Positions 18,105 through 25,492 of a stretch of DNA of 41,827 nt are shown here, one piece after another. Within the stretch, counting starts at the first letter, position 1; every line of letters starts with the position of its first letter. Origin of the DNA: Novipirellula caenicola (GTDB taxonomy: Bacteria; Planctomycetota; Planctomycetia; Pirellulales; Pirellulaceae); NCBI RefSeq assembly GCF_039545035.1, contig NZ_BAABRO010000033.1, positions 1-41,827 of the forward strand. The letters are read 5' to 3'. The translations under genes were made by a program, and so were the position numbers. The notes under the pieces were generated by a model that saw only the letters and a program-made list of their open reading frames with translations, was not told the origin of the DNA and ran no database searches.

Positions 18105-19646
18105 ATGAGATTACATCAACTCTTCACGACCGTTTGTCTTGCCTCACTATGCACAAGCGGTCTCGCTCTGGCCGGCGATAACGACGCACGCGCTGCCGAG
18201 GATTCGCAGGCTAAAAAGTCGCTCCAGCAAGACAGCCAACGCGGGAGTGATTCGCAGAATCAATCCTCACAGCGTCAATCAGCGACCAGCAGCGATCCCA
18301 ACTATCGAATCTCGCCGAGCGGTTGGATTCGCATGGCCATCGACTATGACAACGATGGCAGCTTTGATGCGGTCGAAACGATTTTCACCTACGACCTCGA
18401 GAAAGCTCGTGAAAGCAGTCGCCAACGTGCCAATCGCGATGCCCAAAACCGCGATGCTCAAAACCGTGATGCCCAGAAGCGACATTCGCAAAAACAGGAT
18501 GATTCGCGAGCCCGTTCGCAGCAGCACGATGCAGGGCGTCAAAAGGCTTCGGCCGAGCGAGGCGATCGCGCGGTTGCATTCAAGCAAGAGGCCGACGACC
18601 GTGATCGCAACCAATCGCAAAGTCGTCAAGCGGCGAATCGATCGCAGGAAACGGTTACTGGTAAGATTTTGCAGCTGAGATCGGAAACGATCGTCGGCAT
18701 CGACGAGCCTTGTGTCATCGCTCGCATTCGCAGCGAAGACAACTGGCCCGCCAAAGCGGTCCTCGGTCCCAAGTCACAGATCGAACGCTTGAATCTCGGC
18801 GAAGGTGATGAGATTACCGTCACGGGCCGCAAAGGACGAGTCAATGACAGGTCGATGTTGCTCGCCAGCACGGTGTCCAGCGGCGGCGACAAGGTTACGG
18901 TCAATTTGCCGTCCAGTCGAAATGCAAAACGGGTTCGCGGCGAGCTGCTTAGCATGCGAACTGCCCAATTTCGAAACTACGATCGTCAATTCGTGATCGC
19001 CGAAATCCAATGCCAAAGCGGCAAAAAAGCAACCGTCAACCTTGGAGCGAAATCGAAGGTGGATCAGTTGAATCTGAGCGAGGGTGACGAACTGCGGTTG
19101 ATCGTGCGTCCCGCAAAGGTGAACGGCGAACCCGCGATGGTGGCCGACGAGGTGATGGCCAATGGAAAATCGGTGAATGTCTCGCCGCCAAAGCAAGTCG
19201 CTCGTCGCGATCGAGCAAGCGACCGCAGCAACATTCGACGATCCGCACAGGATTCAAGTCGTCAGACGCATGCATCGTCGAATCAATCCGACCGCTCATC
19301 GACGCACGCGTCAAACAATCAACGATCCGGTGATCATCAACGATCCGGCGACAACGCCAACGCGTCACAGGCCGCACTTGGTATCGCAGTGGGCGAAACG
19401 GACGAAGGCGTCGTGATCCTTGGCATCCATCCGCAAAGCCCTGCGGCGGAGACTAATTTGCAAGCCGGTGATGCAATCGTCTCGATCAACGGCGACTCGG
19501 TCGATTCCCCCGCAGGTTTGGTCAAGATGATCAAGGATAAAAAGCCATCGGAGAATGTTCGCGTCAAAATCCGACGTGAAGATGAAGAACGAACGGTTCG
19601 GGTGCAATTGACCAGCCGCGAAAAGTTAATGTCTAGTTTTCGATAA
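18105..19646 (+). CDS. Secreted protein with Gln/Arg/Asp-rich region, duplicated beta domain and C-terminal PDZ
   Basis: 513 residues. A signal peptide (LFTTVCLASLCTSGLALAGD) is followed by a polar region with the tandem repeat NRDAQ x3 (about residues 108-122). Next come two homologous ~85-residue blocks: TVTGKILQLRSETIVGIDEPCVIA ... LNLGEGDEITVTGRKGRV, then RVRGELLSMRTAQFRNYDRQFVIA ... LNLSEGDELRLIVRPAKV, looking like all-beta modules. A Ser/Arg/Gln linker leads to a PDZ domain (LGIAVGETDEGVVILGIHPQSPAAETNLQAGDAIVSINGDSV). No protease domain is present. It is probably an exported scaffold or adaptor. The start at 18105 is chosen for the signal peptide. A terminator follows. Confidence 0.85.
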   Translation: MRLHQLFTTVCLASLCTSGLALAGDNDARAAEDSQAKKSLQQDSQRGSDSQNQSSQRQSATSSDPNYRISPSGWIRMAIDYDNDGSFDAVETIFTYDLEKARESSRQRANRDAQNRDAQNRDAQKRHSQKQDDSRARSQQHDAGRQKASAERGDRAVAFKQEADDRDRNQSQSRQAANRSQETVTGKILQLRSETIVGIDEPCVIARIRSEDNWPAKAVLGPKSQIERLNLGEGDEITVTGRKGRVNDRSMLLASTVSSGGDKVTVNLPSSRNAKRVRGELLSMRTAQFRNYDRQFVIAEIQCQSGKKATVNLGAKSKVDQLNLSEGDELRLIVRPAKVNGEPAMVADEVMANGKSVNVSPPKQVARRDRASDRSNIRRSAQDSSRQTHASSNQSDRSSTHASNNQRSGDHQRSGDNANASQAALGIAVGETDEGVVILGIHPQSPAAETNLQAGDAIVSINGDSVDSPAGLVKMIKDKKPSENVRVKIRREDEERTVRVQLTSREKLMSSFR

Positions 19647-19682
19647 GCGGTAACGGTTGACTGTCAAACTGAGAACGTCTCG

Positions 19683-19736
19683 CGAAATTCGCCAGCATTG
19701 GGCTACCTGCCTCAATCGCTGGCGAAATTCGTTTTT
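19683..19736 (+). terminator. Hairpin terminator after the PDZ-protein gene
   Basis: CGAAATTCGCCAGC and GCTGGCGAAATTCG form a 14-bp stem with one mismatch, and GTTTTTGG follows. It lies between convergent genes (PDZ protein plus, membrane protein minus) and may serve both. Confidence 0.65.
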
Positions 19737-19743
19737 GGAGGTT

Positions 19744-20460
19744 TCACACGACTAGCAACAAACCCGCGTAGCTAAACGCACCCAGTGCAAACGCCCAAAA
19801 ACGGCTCTCCCGTTCTTCCGGCAACTCTTCCTTGAACGTGTTCAGCAGAATCCCACCTGACAAAAACGCGATCGTCGATGCCGTCAACGCTTCATGAAGC
19901 TCGGTGGTCACGCCGACCGCCCATCCCGCTAACACCGCCGCGGACAGCACCCAGCGTCCAGCATGGTGGTAACGCTGGCGATGGTGTTGCCGCAGCCCAT
20001 GGTCATTGACTAGAAAATGCAAACCGATGCCAACCAGATACAACGACAGCGATTGCAGGCCGCGATCTTCACGCACCAACAAGTAGCCGAGTAGCGCGTT
20101 GTAGATGGCATAAGAAATAATGTGCAGCCAGAACGCCGGACTTTTCGATTCACCCGACTTGGTTTTCGAACGGATCGCCATCTTCTCCAGCCCGTAGAAA
20201 ACCACCAATCCGCTCAGCACCATCAACCACAGCAGATGATCGCCAAGCGACTGAAAACCATTCGCGGCCACGGTCGTGCGAAGTACCTCGTGGTGCTGTT
20301 GCAGTTCAGGCAGCAGGTGCACCAGGGCGTAGGCAACGGCCACACCACCGGCGATCGATAGCCAGCGACTACGAGGGATCACGTCAAGAAAGCGGAGACG
20401 CCCCGCATACAGGTGGACCAGCGCCAGGATGCACGCTCCGACAAACGATTCGACGACCAT
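19744..20460 (-). CDS. Polytopic inner-membrane protein, possibly ZIP-like
   Basis: 238 residues with about seven hydrophobic segments: ESFVGACILALVHLYAG, WLSIAGGVAVAYALVHLLPEL, LLWLMVLSGLVVFYGLEKM, FWLHIISYAIYNALLGYLL, SLSLYLVGIGLHFLVNDHGL, VLSAAVLAGWAVGVTTEL and FALGAFSYAGLLLVV. His-containing helices (VHLLPELQQHH, TTELHEAL) and the end SGGILLNTFKEELPEE recall ZIP-type metal transporters, but the similarity is weak and I do not assign transport. A broken partial copy of this gene lies at 16399-16567. A Fur-family gene lies about 2.5 kb away, too far to argue a link. Confidence 0.75.
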   Translation of the reverse strand: MVVESFVGACILALVHLYAGRLRFLDVIPRSRWLSIAGGVAVAYALVHLLPELQQHHEVLRTTVAANGFQSLGDHLLWLMVLSGLVVFYGLEKMAIRSKTKSGESKSPAFWLHIISYAIYNALLGYLLVREDRGLQSLSLYLVGIGLHFLVNDHGLRQHHRQRYHHAGRWVLSAAVLAGWAVGVTTELHEALTASTIAFLSGGILLNTFKEELPEERESRFWAFALGAFSYAGLLLVV

Positions 20461-20519
20461 GATTGCGGCTACTCTCTTCGGATCGAGTTCGTGCTGATTT
20501 AGCGTCGCGAACGTCGCGG

Positions 20520-20698
20520 GCGGCTTGTTGATTTAGTGAAGTTTCCTGCGGCAAGTGTGTAGGATGGACTTTCCAGTCCGTCCATGACGTAGGATGGACT
20601 TTCTAGTCCGTCCATGACGTAGGATGGACTTTCTAGTCCGTCCATGGTGGATTCGACGGACTAGGAAGTCCATCGTACGGATAGAACAACAAGCCGTT
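20520..20698. mobile_element. Palindromic element enlarged by a 30-bp triplication
   Basis: It starts GGCTTGTTGATTTAGTGAAG and ends AACAACAAGCCG, and the right flank ACGAGTCCCGTTAC is a worn form of the usual GACTTCCGCTAC. One hairpin arm is tandemly repeated: AGGATGGACTTTCTAGTCCG starts at 20561, 20591 and 20621, an exact 30-base period. The opposing arm GACGGACTAGGAAGTCCATC occurs once. It is about 60 bases longer than the standard element for that reason. Confidence 0.75.
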
Positions 20699-20931
20699 CG
20701 ACGAGTCCCGTTACCAGGAACGGCGTCACCGCGTAGGCCAAAACGGCTAACCTGCATTTTCGCTCCCCTCCCCGCCGCGTTGCCTCATTTCCCATCACGC
20801 TTTCCGACTTTTGCAAAACAGGCGGCGACATGTGCTGTGCTTCGATTCACGATCGACTATTATAACCCTCCAAGGCTCCCTTCGTGATGCTTTCCCGCCC
20901 ATCCTCCCGCCCACCCATCGAAGTGTAAGTG

Positions 20932-22575
20932 ATGCATTCAAACCCCAGTTCCAGGTTTTGTCTGTCGGTGTTCGCCTTCCTGATGATTTTGGATGTTTCC
21001 CTGCCTGCGGTGGCGGAAAACGTCGATCCGATCGCGAAGATGCAAACAGATGCGGTTACCAGTCGACGCGCCGACTGGGGGCACTGGGGGCCCTCACCCG
21101 AAAAGTATTCGAGCTGGAAGACGCACAGCAATCGCTTGATCCCCGTATACACCTTCGGAATCGATTTGGATTCGGTCAGCGGAAAGAACAGCTTGTATCG
21201 CGACGCGTCGGCGATCGAAAAACTGTATGGCTCCGTTCCTGAGAACACGGTCAATCCGAAGGCGGATTATTTTGACCAGACCGATGTCTATCGACTGCAA
21301 ACGTCGGCAATCGAATCTGGCAAGAAGCGTGTGATCTTGTTTGTGTTCGATGGAATGGATTGGGATATCACTCGAGTTGCTGCGATCGCAAAGTCGGGCA
21401 AGATCTACCACGAAGGGCGTGGCGAAGGATTACATTTCCTGGACTATCGAGGTGCAAAAACGGACTTCGGTTACTGTGTCACCAGCCCTCACAACGAAGG
21501 CACGTCCGTGGACGTGAACACCCAGACCGTTGTGAATCCGGATGGCAAACTTCGTGGCGGTTATGACGCCTCGCTTGGCGGCGATGCCCCCTGGCGACCG
21601 GGGGTCGATGCCGATTATCCGATCGGCAAGAGCAAAAAGACCAAACATGCGTACGCAGAATCGTCGGCAACCGCGACATCGTTAACCTGCGGGATCAAGA
21701 CGTACAATGATGCCATGAACGTTGACTTCATGGGCCGCGAAGTGCTGCCGATCGCTCGCAAGTTACAAGACGATGGCTTTGCGATCGGGGTGGTGACGAG
21801 TGTGCCGATCAGCCACGCGACACCGGGATGCGCTTATGGAAACAACGTGCATCGCAATGATTATCAAGATTTGACACGTGACTTGATCGGCCGACCCTCG
21901 GTTTTCCATCCTGGCGGTTTGCCCGGAGTGGATGTGTTGATCGGTGGCGGCTGGGGGATCGACAAAGACAAAGACGGCGCACAGGGCGATAACTACGTCC
22001 CCGGCAACAAGTACATCGCGGCGGACGATTTGTCTACGATCGATGTCAACAACGGCGGCAAGTACGTCGTGGCACAGCGAACTCCAGGTGTTGCGGGGCC
22101 TAAAGTCCTTAGCGAGGGGGTCCGCAAAGCCAAAGAGAGTGACAAGCGTTTGTTCGGTTACTTTGGCGCCCAAGGTGGCCACTTGCCGTATCAAACCGCC
22201 GATGGCAACTACGACCCCGTGGTCAGCTACGGCAGTTCGAAACCGGAAAAGGCTGAAGTCTATAGCGAAGCCGACCTGCACGAAAACGTCAAACTGGATC
22301 AGATGGCGATCGCGGCACTCGACGTTCTCGATTCACGTTCCGACCGTTGGTGGTTGATGATTGAAAGCGGTGATGTCGACTGGGCGAATCACTCGAACAA
22401 CATCGACAATTCGATCGGTGCGGTCCACAGCGGCGACGACGCATTTGCCGCCGTCGTGTCGTGGATTGAACAGCACGGGGGCTGGGACCAAACGGCATTG
22501 ATTCTGACCGCCGATCATGGTCACTATTTCAACCTGGATCGTCCCGATGCCTTCGTTCCAAAACCGATCGAGTAA
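20932..22575 (+). CDS. Secreted alkaline phosphatase (PhoA-like superfamily)
   Basis: About 547 residues with a signal peptide (RFCLSVFAFLMILDVSLPAVAEN). Core motifs of the alkaline phosphatase family are present: VILFVFDGMDWDI (first metal Asp), YAESSATATSLTCGIKTYNDAMN (nucleophile serine region, where PhoA has DSAATATA), FGYFGAQGGHLPY, MIESGDVDWANHSNN (metal-binding Glu, Asp and His) and LILTADHGHY near the C-terminus. It releases phosphate from organic esters outside the cytoplasm. The start at ATG 20932 is preferred over the GTG at 20929. No pho-box is recognised. The 3' end runs into a transposon-like element 49 bases past the stop. Confidence 0.92.
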   Translation: MHSNPSSRFCLSVFAFLMILDVSLPAVAENVDPIAKMQTDAVTSRRADWGHWGPSPEKYSSWKTHSNRLIPVYTFGIDLDSVSGKNSLYRDASAIEKLYGSVPENTVNPKADYFDQTDVYRLQTSAIESGKKRVILFVFDGMDWDITRVAAIAKSGKIYHEGRGEGLHFLDYRGAKTDFGYCVTSPHNEGTSVDVNTQTVVNPDGKLRGGYDASLGGDAPWRPGVDADYPIGKSKKTKHAYAESSATATSLTCGIKTYNDAMNVDFMGREVLPIARKLQDDGFAIGVVTSVPISHATPGCAYGNNVHRNDYQDLTRDLIGRPSVFHPGGLPGVDVLIGGGWGIDKDKDGAQGDNYVPGNKYIAADDLSTIDVNNGGKYVVAQRTPGVAGPKVLSEGVRKAKESDKRLFGYFGAQGGHLPYQTADGNYDPVVSYGSSKPEKAEVYSEADLHENVKLDQMAIAALDVLDSRSDRWWLMIESGDVDWANHSNNIDNSIGAVHSGDDAFAAVVSWIEQHGGWDQTALILTADHGHYFNLDRPDAFVPKPIE

Positions 22576-22623
22576 CAAAAATGCTCGACCGAGAGGGGTA
22601 CGAACGATTGGTTCGAAGGAACC

Positions 22624-22871
22624 GTTCGGAAATAACTTCGTCATTTTGAAATATTTTCCAAATAACATGAACCTTCCGGTGGCGTGTGGGCCGTTCCGCT
22701 AGAGATTTACGGGAATAGGCGTAGGTCGGCCAGCTTTGGAAGTAGTGGACGAGGCTACGAGTCCGAGCGACTTAGTGGCACGACGGGACTCATAGCTTCG
22801 TCCACTACATAGAAAATACTTCACCCACGTGATTTGTAACAAAACTCGAATGACGAAGTTATTTCGAACAG
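22624..22871. mobile_element. MITE-like element with terminal inverted repeats
   Basis: Left end GTTCGGAAATAACTTCGTCA (22624-22643); right end TGACGAAGTTATTTCGAAC (22851-22869), its near-perfect reverse complement. Inside is a second inverted repeat, GTAGTGGACGAGGCTACGAG (22742 on) against CATAGCTTCGTCCACTAC (ends 22808). The right part recurs at 85-153. About 246 bases and no coding capacity. The name MITE is inferred from structure only. Confidence 0.55.
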
Positions 22872-22914
22872 CTGCTAGGACGCCTCGTTTCGTCAGTCGC
22901 AAACGCTAATCGGC

Positions 22915-23346
22915 TTAGCGGCACTCATTACAGTGGCCGCGAAGCAGGATTTCGGTGACTTCACCGACTTTTTCGCTCGCTCGCTGGCTGCCTGCGGTCA
23001 GCTTGACGTCGTCCAGACAGGAGACATTGCCGCAATCGACACAGAGGAAGTGGGGATGTGCCGAGTCATGCCCCGGTTCACCCATGATCGCTTCGAAACG
23101 CCAGACGTGATCGCCGACTTCGGTTCGGCGCAACAACCCCGCGTCCACCATGTCGTTTAAGTTGCGAAACGCAGTTGCCTTGTCAACACCGGTGGTGGCG
23201 AGATGCTCGGCGACGACCGCATGGGTGAGCGGGGACGTCGATGCGCGAAGTAATTGCAAAGTGGCAATTCGCGCCGGCGTGGCTCGTAGCCCCGCGTCGC
23301 GAATCGCTTGCTTGACCAGGTCAAGCGATTCGTCGTTCTTGGTCAT
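22915..23346 (-). CDS. Fur-family metal-responsive transcriptional repressor
   Basis: 143 residues, typical Fur/Zur/PerR length. The winged helix (LRATPARIATLQLLRASTSPLTHAVVAEHL, then VDKATAFRNLNDMVDAGLLRR) is followed by the dimer domain with HPHFLCVDCGNVSCLDD and a C-terminal HCNEC, giving two CxxC pairs for structural zinc. Which metal or peroxide it senses cannot be read from the motifs. The start at 23346 (MTKNDES) fits the family; the frame also reaches 23376. It is divergent from the 23710 gene group, which may be a target, and the intervening 363 bases are the obvious control region. ATGCAATGTCTTTGCA (23394-23409) is a weak inverted repeat ~50 bases upstream and might be an operator. 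Confidence 0.9.
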   Translation of the reverse strand: MTKNDESLDLVKQAIRDAGLRATPARIATLQLLRASTSPLTHAVVAEHLATTGVDKATAFRNLNDMVDAGLLRRTEVGDHVWRFEAIMGEPGHDSAHPHFLCVDCGNVSCLDDVKLTAGSQRASEKVGEVTEILLRGHCNECR

Positions 23347-23709
23347 TTTGGTTTCCAGCGTTTCAGAAGGCTGCAATACCCCATTCTATCTAAATGCAAT
23401 GTCTTTGCAAGAAACCGTCTTGTTCCCAGCGAACCATGCCCCCAAGTTCTCCCCGCTCTGGTAGTGGTCGAAGCGACGAATCCCCCCCTTTCCTCGTGAA
23501 CGCGGGCACGAGTCCCTCTCCCCTTCGAACCTAAGCTACCAAAACGGTTACCTCTCCGCCTTTTCCGACGTTTGGCTCGCGAGCGTGCGTCGGCATGACT
23601 CGTTGTCTCGTTCATCCCAAAAAATTATTTTTGATCGAACACTATTTACATGCACACGTATTGCATGTGCGGCAGTCTTGTGGAGGCGTGACATTTTTGA
23701 AGGGTAGCG
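23347..23709. promoter_or_regulatory. Divergent control region of the Fur gene and the 23710 gene group
   Basis: No gene is seen. Two candidate dyads: TGCAA/TTGCA around 23395-23411, near the fur start, and GCACACGTATTGCATGTGC (23652-23670), 40 bases before the secreted-protein gene. Both are short and could be chance. Confidence 0.3.
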
Positions 23710-24015
23710 ATGCGTTTGCTCCTGTTCTTGGTATTGAATTGCTTTGCCGGTGTTGCGGTTCATGCGAAGGATCCCGTCGCTCCGGTGATGGTTGTCTCCG
23801 ACACCACGAAGGCAAACTTGCTGCCGCCTTTACCGCCTGCGACACCGCGGGTGGTTTTGATCCAAAGCGGCGACGAAACCTACGACGACATCAATGCGAG
23901 AGCGGTGAAGATCCGGATGAATCCGTATGGATTCTGGTGGGCCGCGGCATCGGGATGCGAATGGCCCGACGACGAGGAATCGATCGTGAAAACTCGATTG
24001 CAGTGGGGTTGCTGA
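23710..24015 (+). CDS. Small secreted protein of unknown function
   Basis: 101 residues. The signal peptide MRLLLFLVLNCFAGVAVHAKD is clear. The mature part is about 80 residues with a proline-rich stretch (LLPPLPPATPRVV), then YDDINARAVKIRMNPYGFWWAAASGCEWPDDEESIV and a C-terminal cysteine, so two cysteines that could pair. No family recognised. GGGTAG lies just before the ATG. Within 75 bases begins a methyltransferase gene in the same direction. Confidence is in the gene being real, not in any function. Confidence 0.6.
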   Translation: MRLLLFLVLNCFAGVAVHAKDPVAPVMVVSDTTKANLLPPLPPATPRVVLIQSGDETYDDINARAVKIRMNPYGFWWAAASGCEWPDDEESIVKTRLQWGC

Positions 24016-24087
24016 ACCAGCAGACATGGTGCTGGGGGCGGGACGTCGTCCGTTTTGATGACCAACAAAAACATTTTGGAGATAGCG

Positions 24088-24819
24088 ATGAAGCAACAAG
24101 AGGCAGAACGGTTTTTCGACCGAGATTGTGCGTCGGGATACGATCAGATGCAGACGCGACTAGCGCCGCTTCGAGATGCGTTGCATTTGTTGATGGAGGC
24201 GATGCTTTCCGACATGCCATCGGTCTGTCGCGTGCTCTGTGTCGGCGCTGGCACCGGTTGGGAGCTGATTCGGCTCGCCGAGCGGCACCCGCAATGGACG
24301 TTCACGGCGGTGGAACCCTCGGCGCCGATGCTTGAGGTTTGCCAACGGAAGGCGGAAGAGCATGGAATTCGTTCTCGTTGTGTGTTCCACGGCGGCTACC
24401 TTGACTCGCTCCCCTCAACGGAACCATTCGACGTGGCCACCTCGCTGCTCGTTTCGCAGTTCATTTTGGACCGAGAGGATCGAGCGGATTTCTTTCGCGA
24501 GATTGGCGAGCGACTGAGAATCGGCGGACGGCTTGTCAACGCCGATTTGGCTGCAGACACCGATTCACCCGAGTATGAGAGATTGCTGGAAATCTGGTGG
24601 CACGTCATGCGGACCGCCGATGTTCCGTCGGACGGAGTGGAGCGGATGAAGGCGGCCTACGGTCGCGACGTGGCGGTGTTACCACCCGACGAAGTGAAGC
24701 GACTAATGGTCTCCGGCGGATTCGAGTCTCCCGTGAAATTCCTGCAGACGGGGCTGATCCATGCCTGGTTCACGCGGCGGACCACCCAGGATCCATCGAA
24801 GCGTTCATCGAACAATTGA
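24088..24819 (+). CDS. Class I SAM-dependent methyltransferase
   Basis: About 243 residues, cytoplasmic. Motif I is VLCVGAGTGWELIRLAERHP, followed by FTAVEPSAPMLEVCQRKAEE (motif II acidic Glu), the post-II segment GGYLDSLPSTEPFDVATSLLVSQFI, and LRIGGRLVNADLAAD (motif III). The N-terminal helix AERFFDRDCASGYDQMQTRL is also typical. The substrate is unknown. The start at 24088 is chosen because GGAG lies eight bases upstream; an in-frame ATG at 24055 is less good. It follows the small secreted protein gene and precedes a thioredoxin-like gene, perhaps in one transcript. Confidence 0.87.
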   Translation: MKQQEAERFFDRDCASGYDQMQTRLAPLRDALHLLMEAMLSDMPSVCRVLCVGAGTGWELIRLAERHPQWTFTAVEPSAPMLEVCQRKAEEHGIRSRCVFHGGYLDSLPSTEPFDVATSLLVSQFILDREDRADFFREIGERLRIGGRLVNADLAADTDSPEYERLLEIWWHVMRTADVPSDGVERMKAAYGRDVAVLPPDEVKRLMVSGGFESPVKFLQTGLIHAWFTRRTTQDPSKRSSNN

Positions 24820-24929
24820 ACCCTCACCCGTGGAAGTTTCGTTCAACCTTTGGCAAAGTCGAGCCGTTACGGATTACCGGTACCAGACGCTTCGATTTCG
24901 AAATTGCTAAACAGAGCAAGGGCTGGCAA

Positions 24930-25397
24930 ATGAGTCTCAATGCGATGAAACATAGTCGTACGGTGTTCGCCCAGAGAGTGTCGGGTTCACTGCTGGTGTG
25001 CTTTCTAACGGCCATGGTTGGTTGCGGGGTTAGCCGTGTAGAACCAACATCGACCGACACGATCGAAAACGGGCTGCCGGTGATCAGCGGAAAACAATTG
25101 GACGAGTACGTTCGAGCGAGCAAATCACCGGTGCTCGTCGAGTTCGGAGTCGATTTCAATTGTCCGCGATGCGCGCAAACGAAAAGCGACGTCGTGCGTC
25201 TGCGTGAATCTTTGCAGGGCAACATTGATGTTATCCGAGTCGACTTCAATGCCAACGCTCAAAGGGTTGCACAACTCGGCGGTACGATTTGTCCGACGTA
25301 TGTGCTGTTTGATCAAGGGGAACCCGTCATCACACGCAGTTTTCCGATTTCCATTGATCTACTCGAAGGCGAAGTTCTCCGGCTTACCGAACCGTGA
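24930..25397 (+). CDS. Membrane-anchored thioredoxin-like protein with CPRC active site
   Basis: 155 residues. An N-terminal hydrophobic signal ends in AMVGC, a plausible lipobox, so the mature protein is probably a lipoprotein beginning at Cys. The thioredoxin fold follows: SPVLVEFGVDFNCPRCAQTKSDVVRL with a CPRC redox motif in place of CGPC, VIRVDFNANAQRVAQL, and the cis-proline loop GGTICPTYVLFDQGEPV, which has an extra cysteine. It probably performs thiol-disulfide exchange outside the cytoplasm. The start could also be ATG 24945. It lies 110 bases after the methyltransferase. Its nearest relative in the window is the frameshifted gene at 28825-29144, which has CPVC. Confidence 0.8.
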   Translation: MSLNAMKHSRTVFAQRVSGSLLVCFLTAMVGCGVSRVEPTSTDTIENGLPVISGKQLDEYVRASKSPVLVEFGVDFNCPRCAQTKSDVVRLRESLQGNIDVIRVDFNANAQRVAQLGGTICPTYVLFDQGEPVITRSFPISIDLLEGEVLRLTEP

Positions 25398-25492
25398 TTT
25401 GCGGCGGAAACATGACTTGCAAATGCAGTCTTTGAGCACGATGATCTTTGCAGCTCACCGAGGCAACAAGATCATCGTCGTCGAACCTTCCG

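Noticed and set aside
20624-20887. Coding frames with MDFLVR...TRKSI peptides (also at 13624, 35779, 38401)
   Set aside because: These are translations of the palindromic GGACTTCCTAGTCC hairpin on either strand; they lie entirely in non-coding elements.
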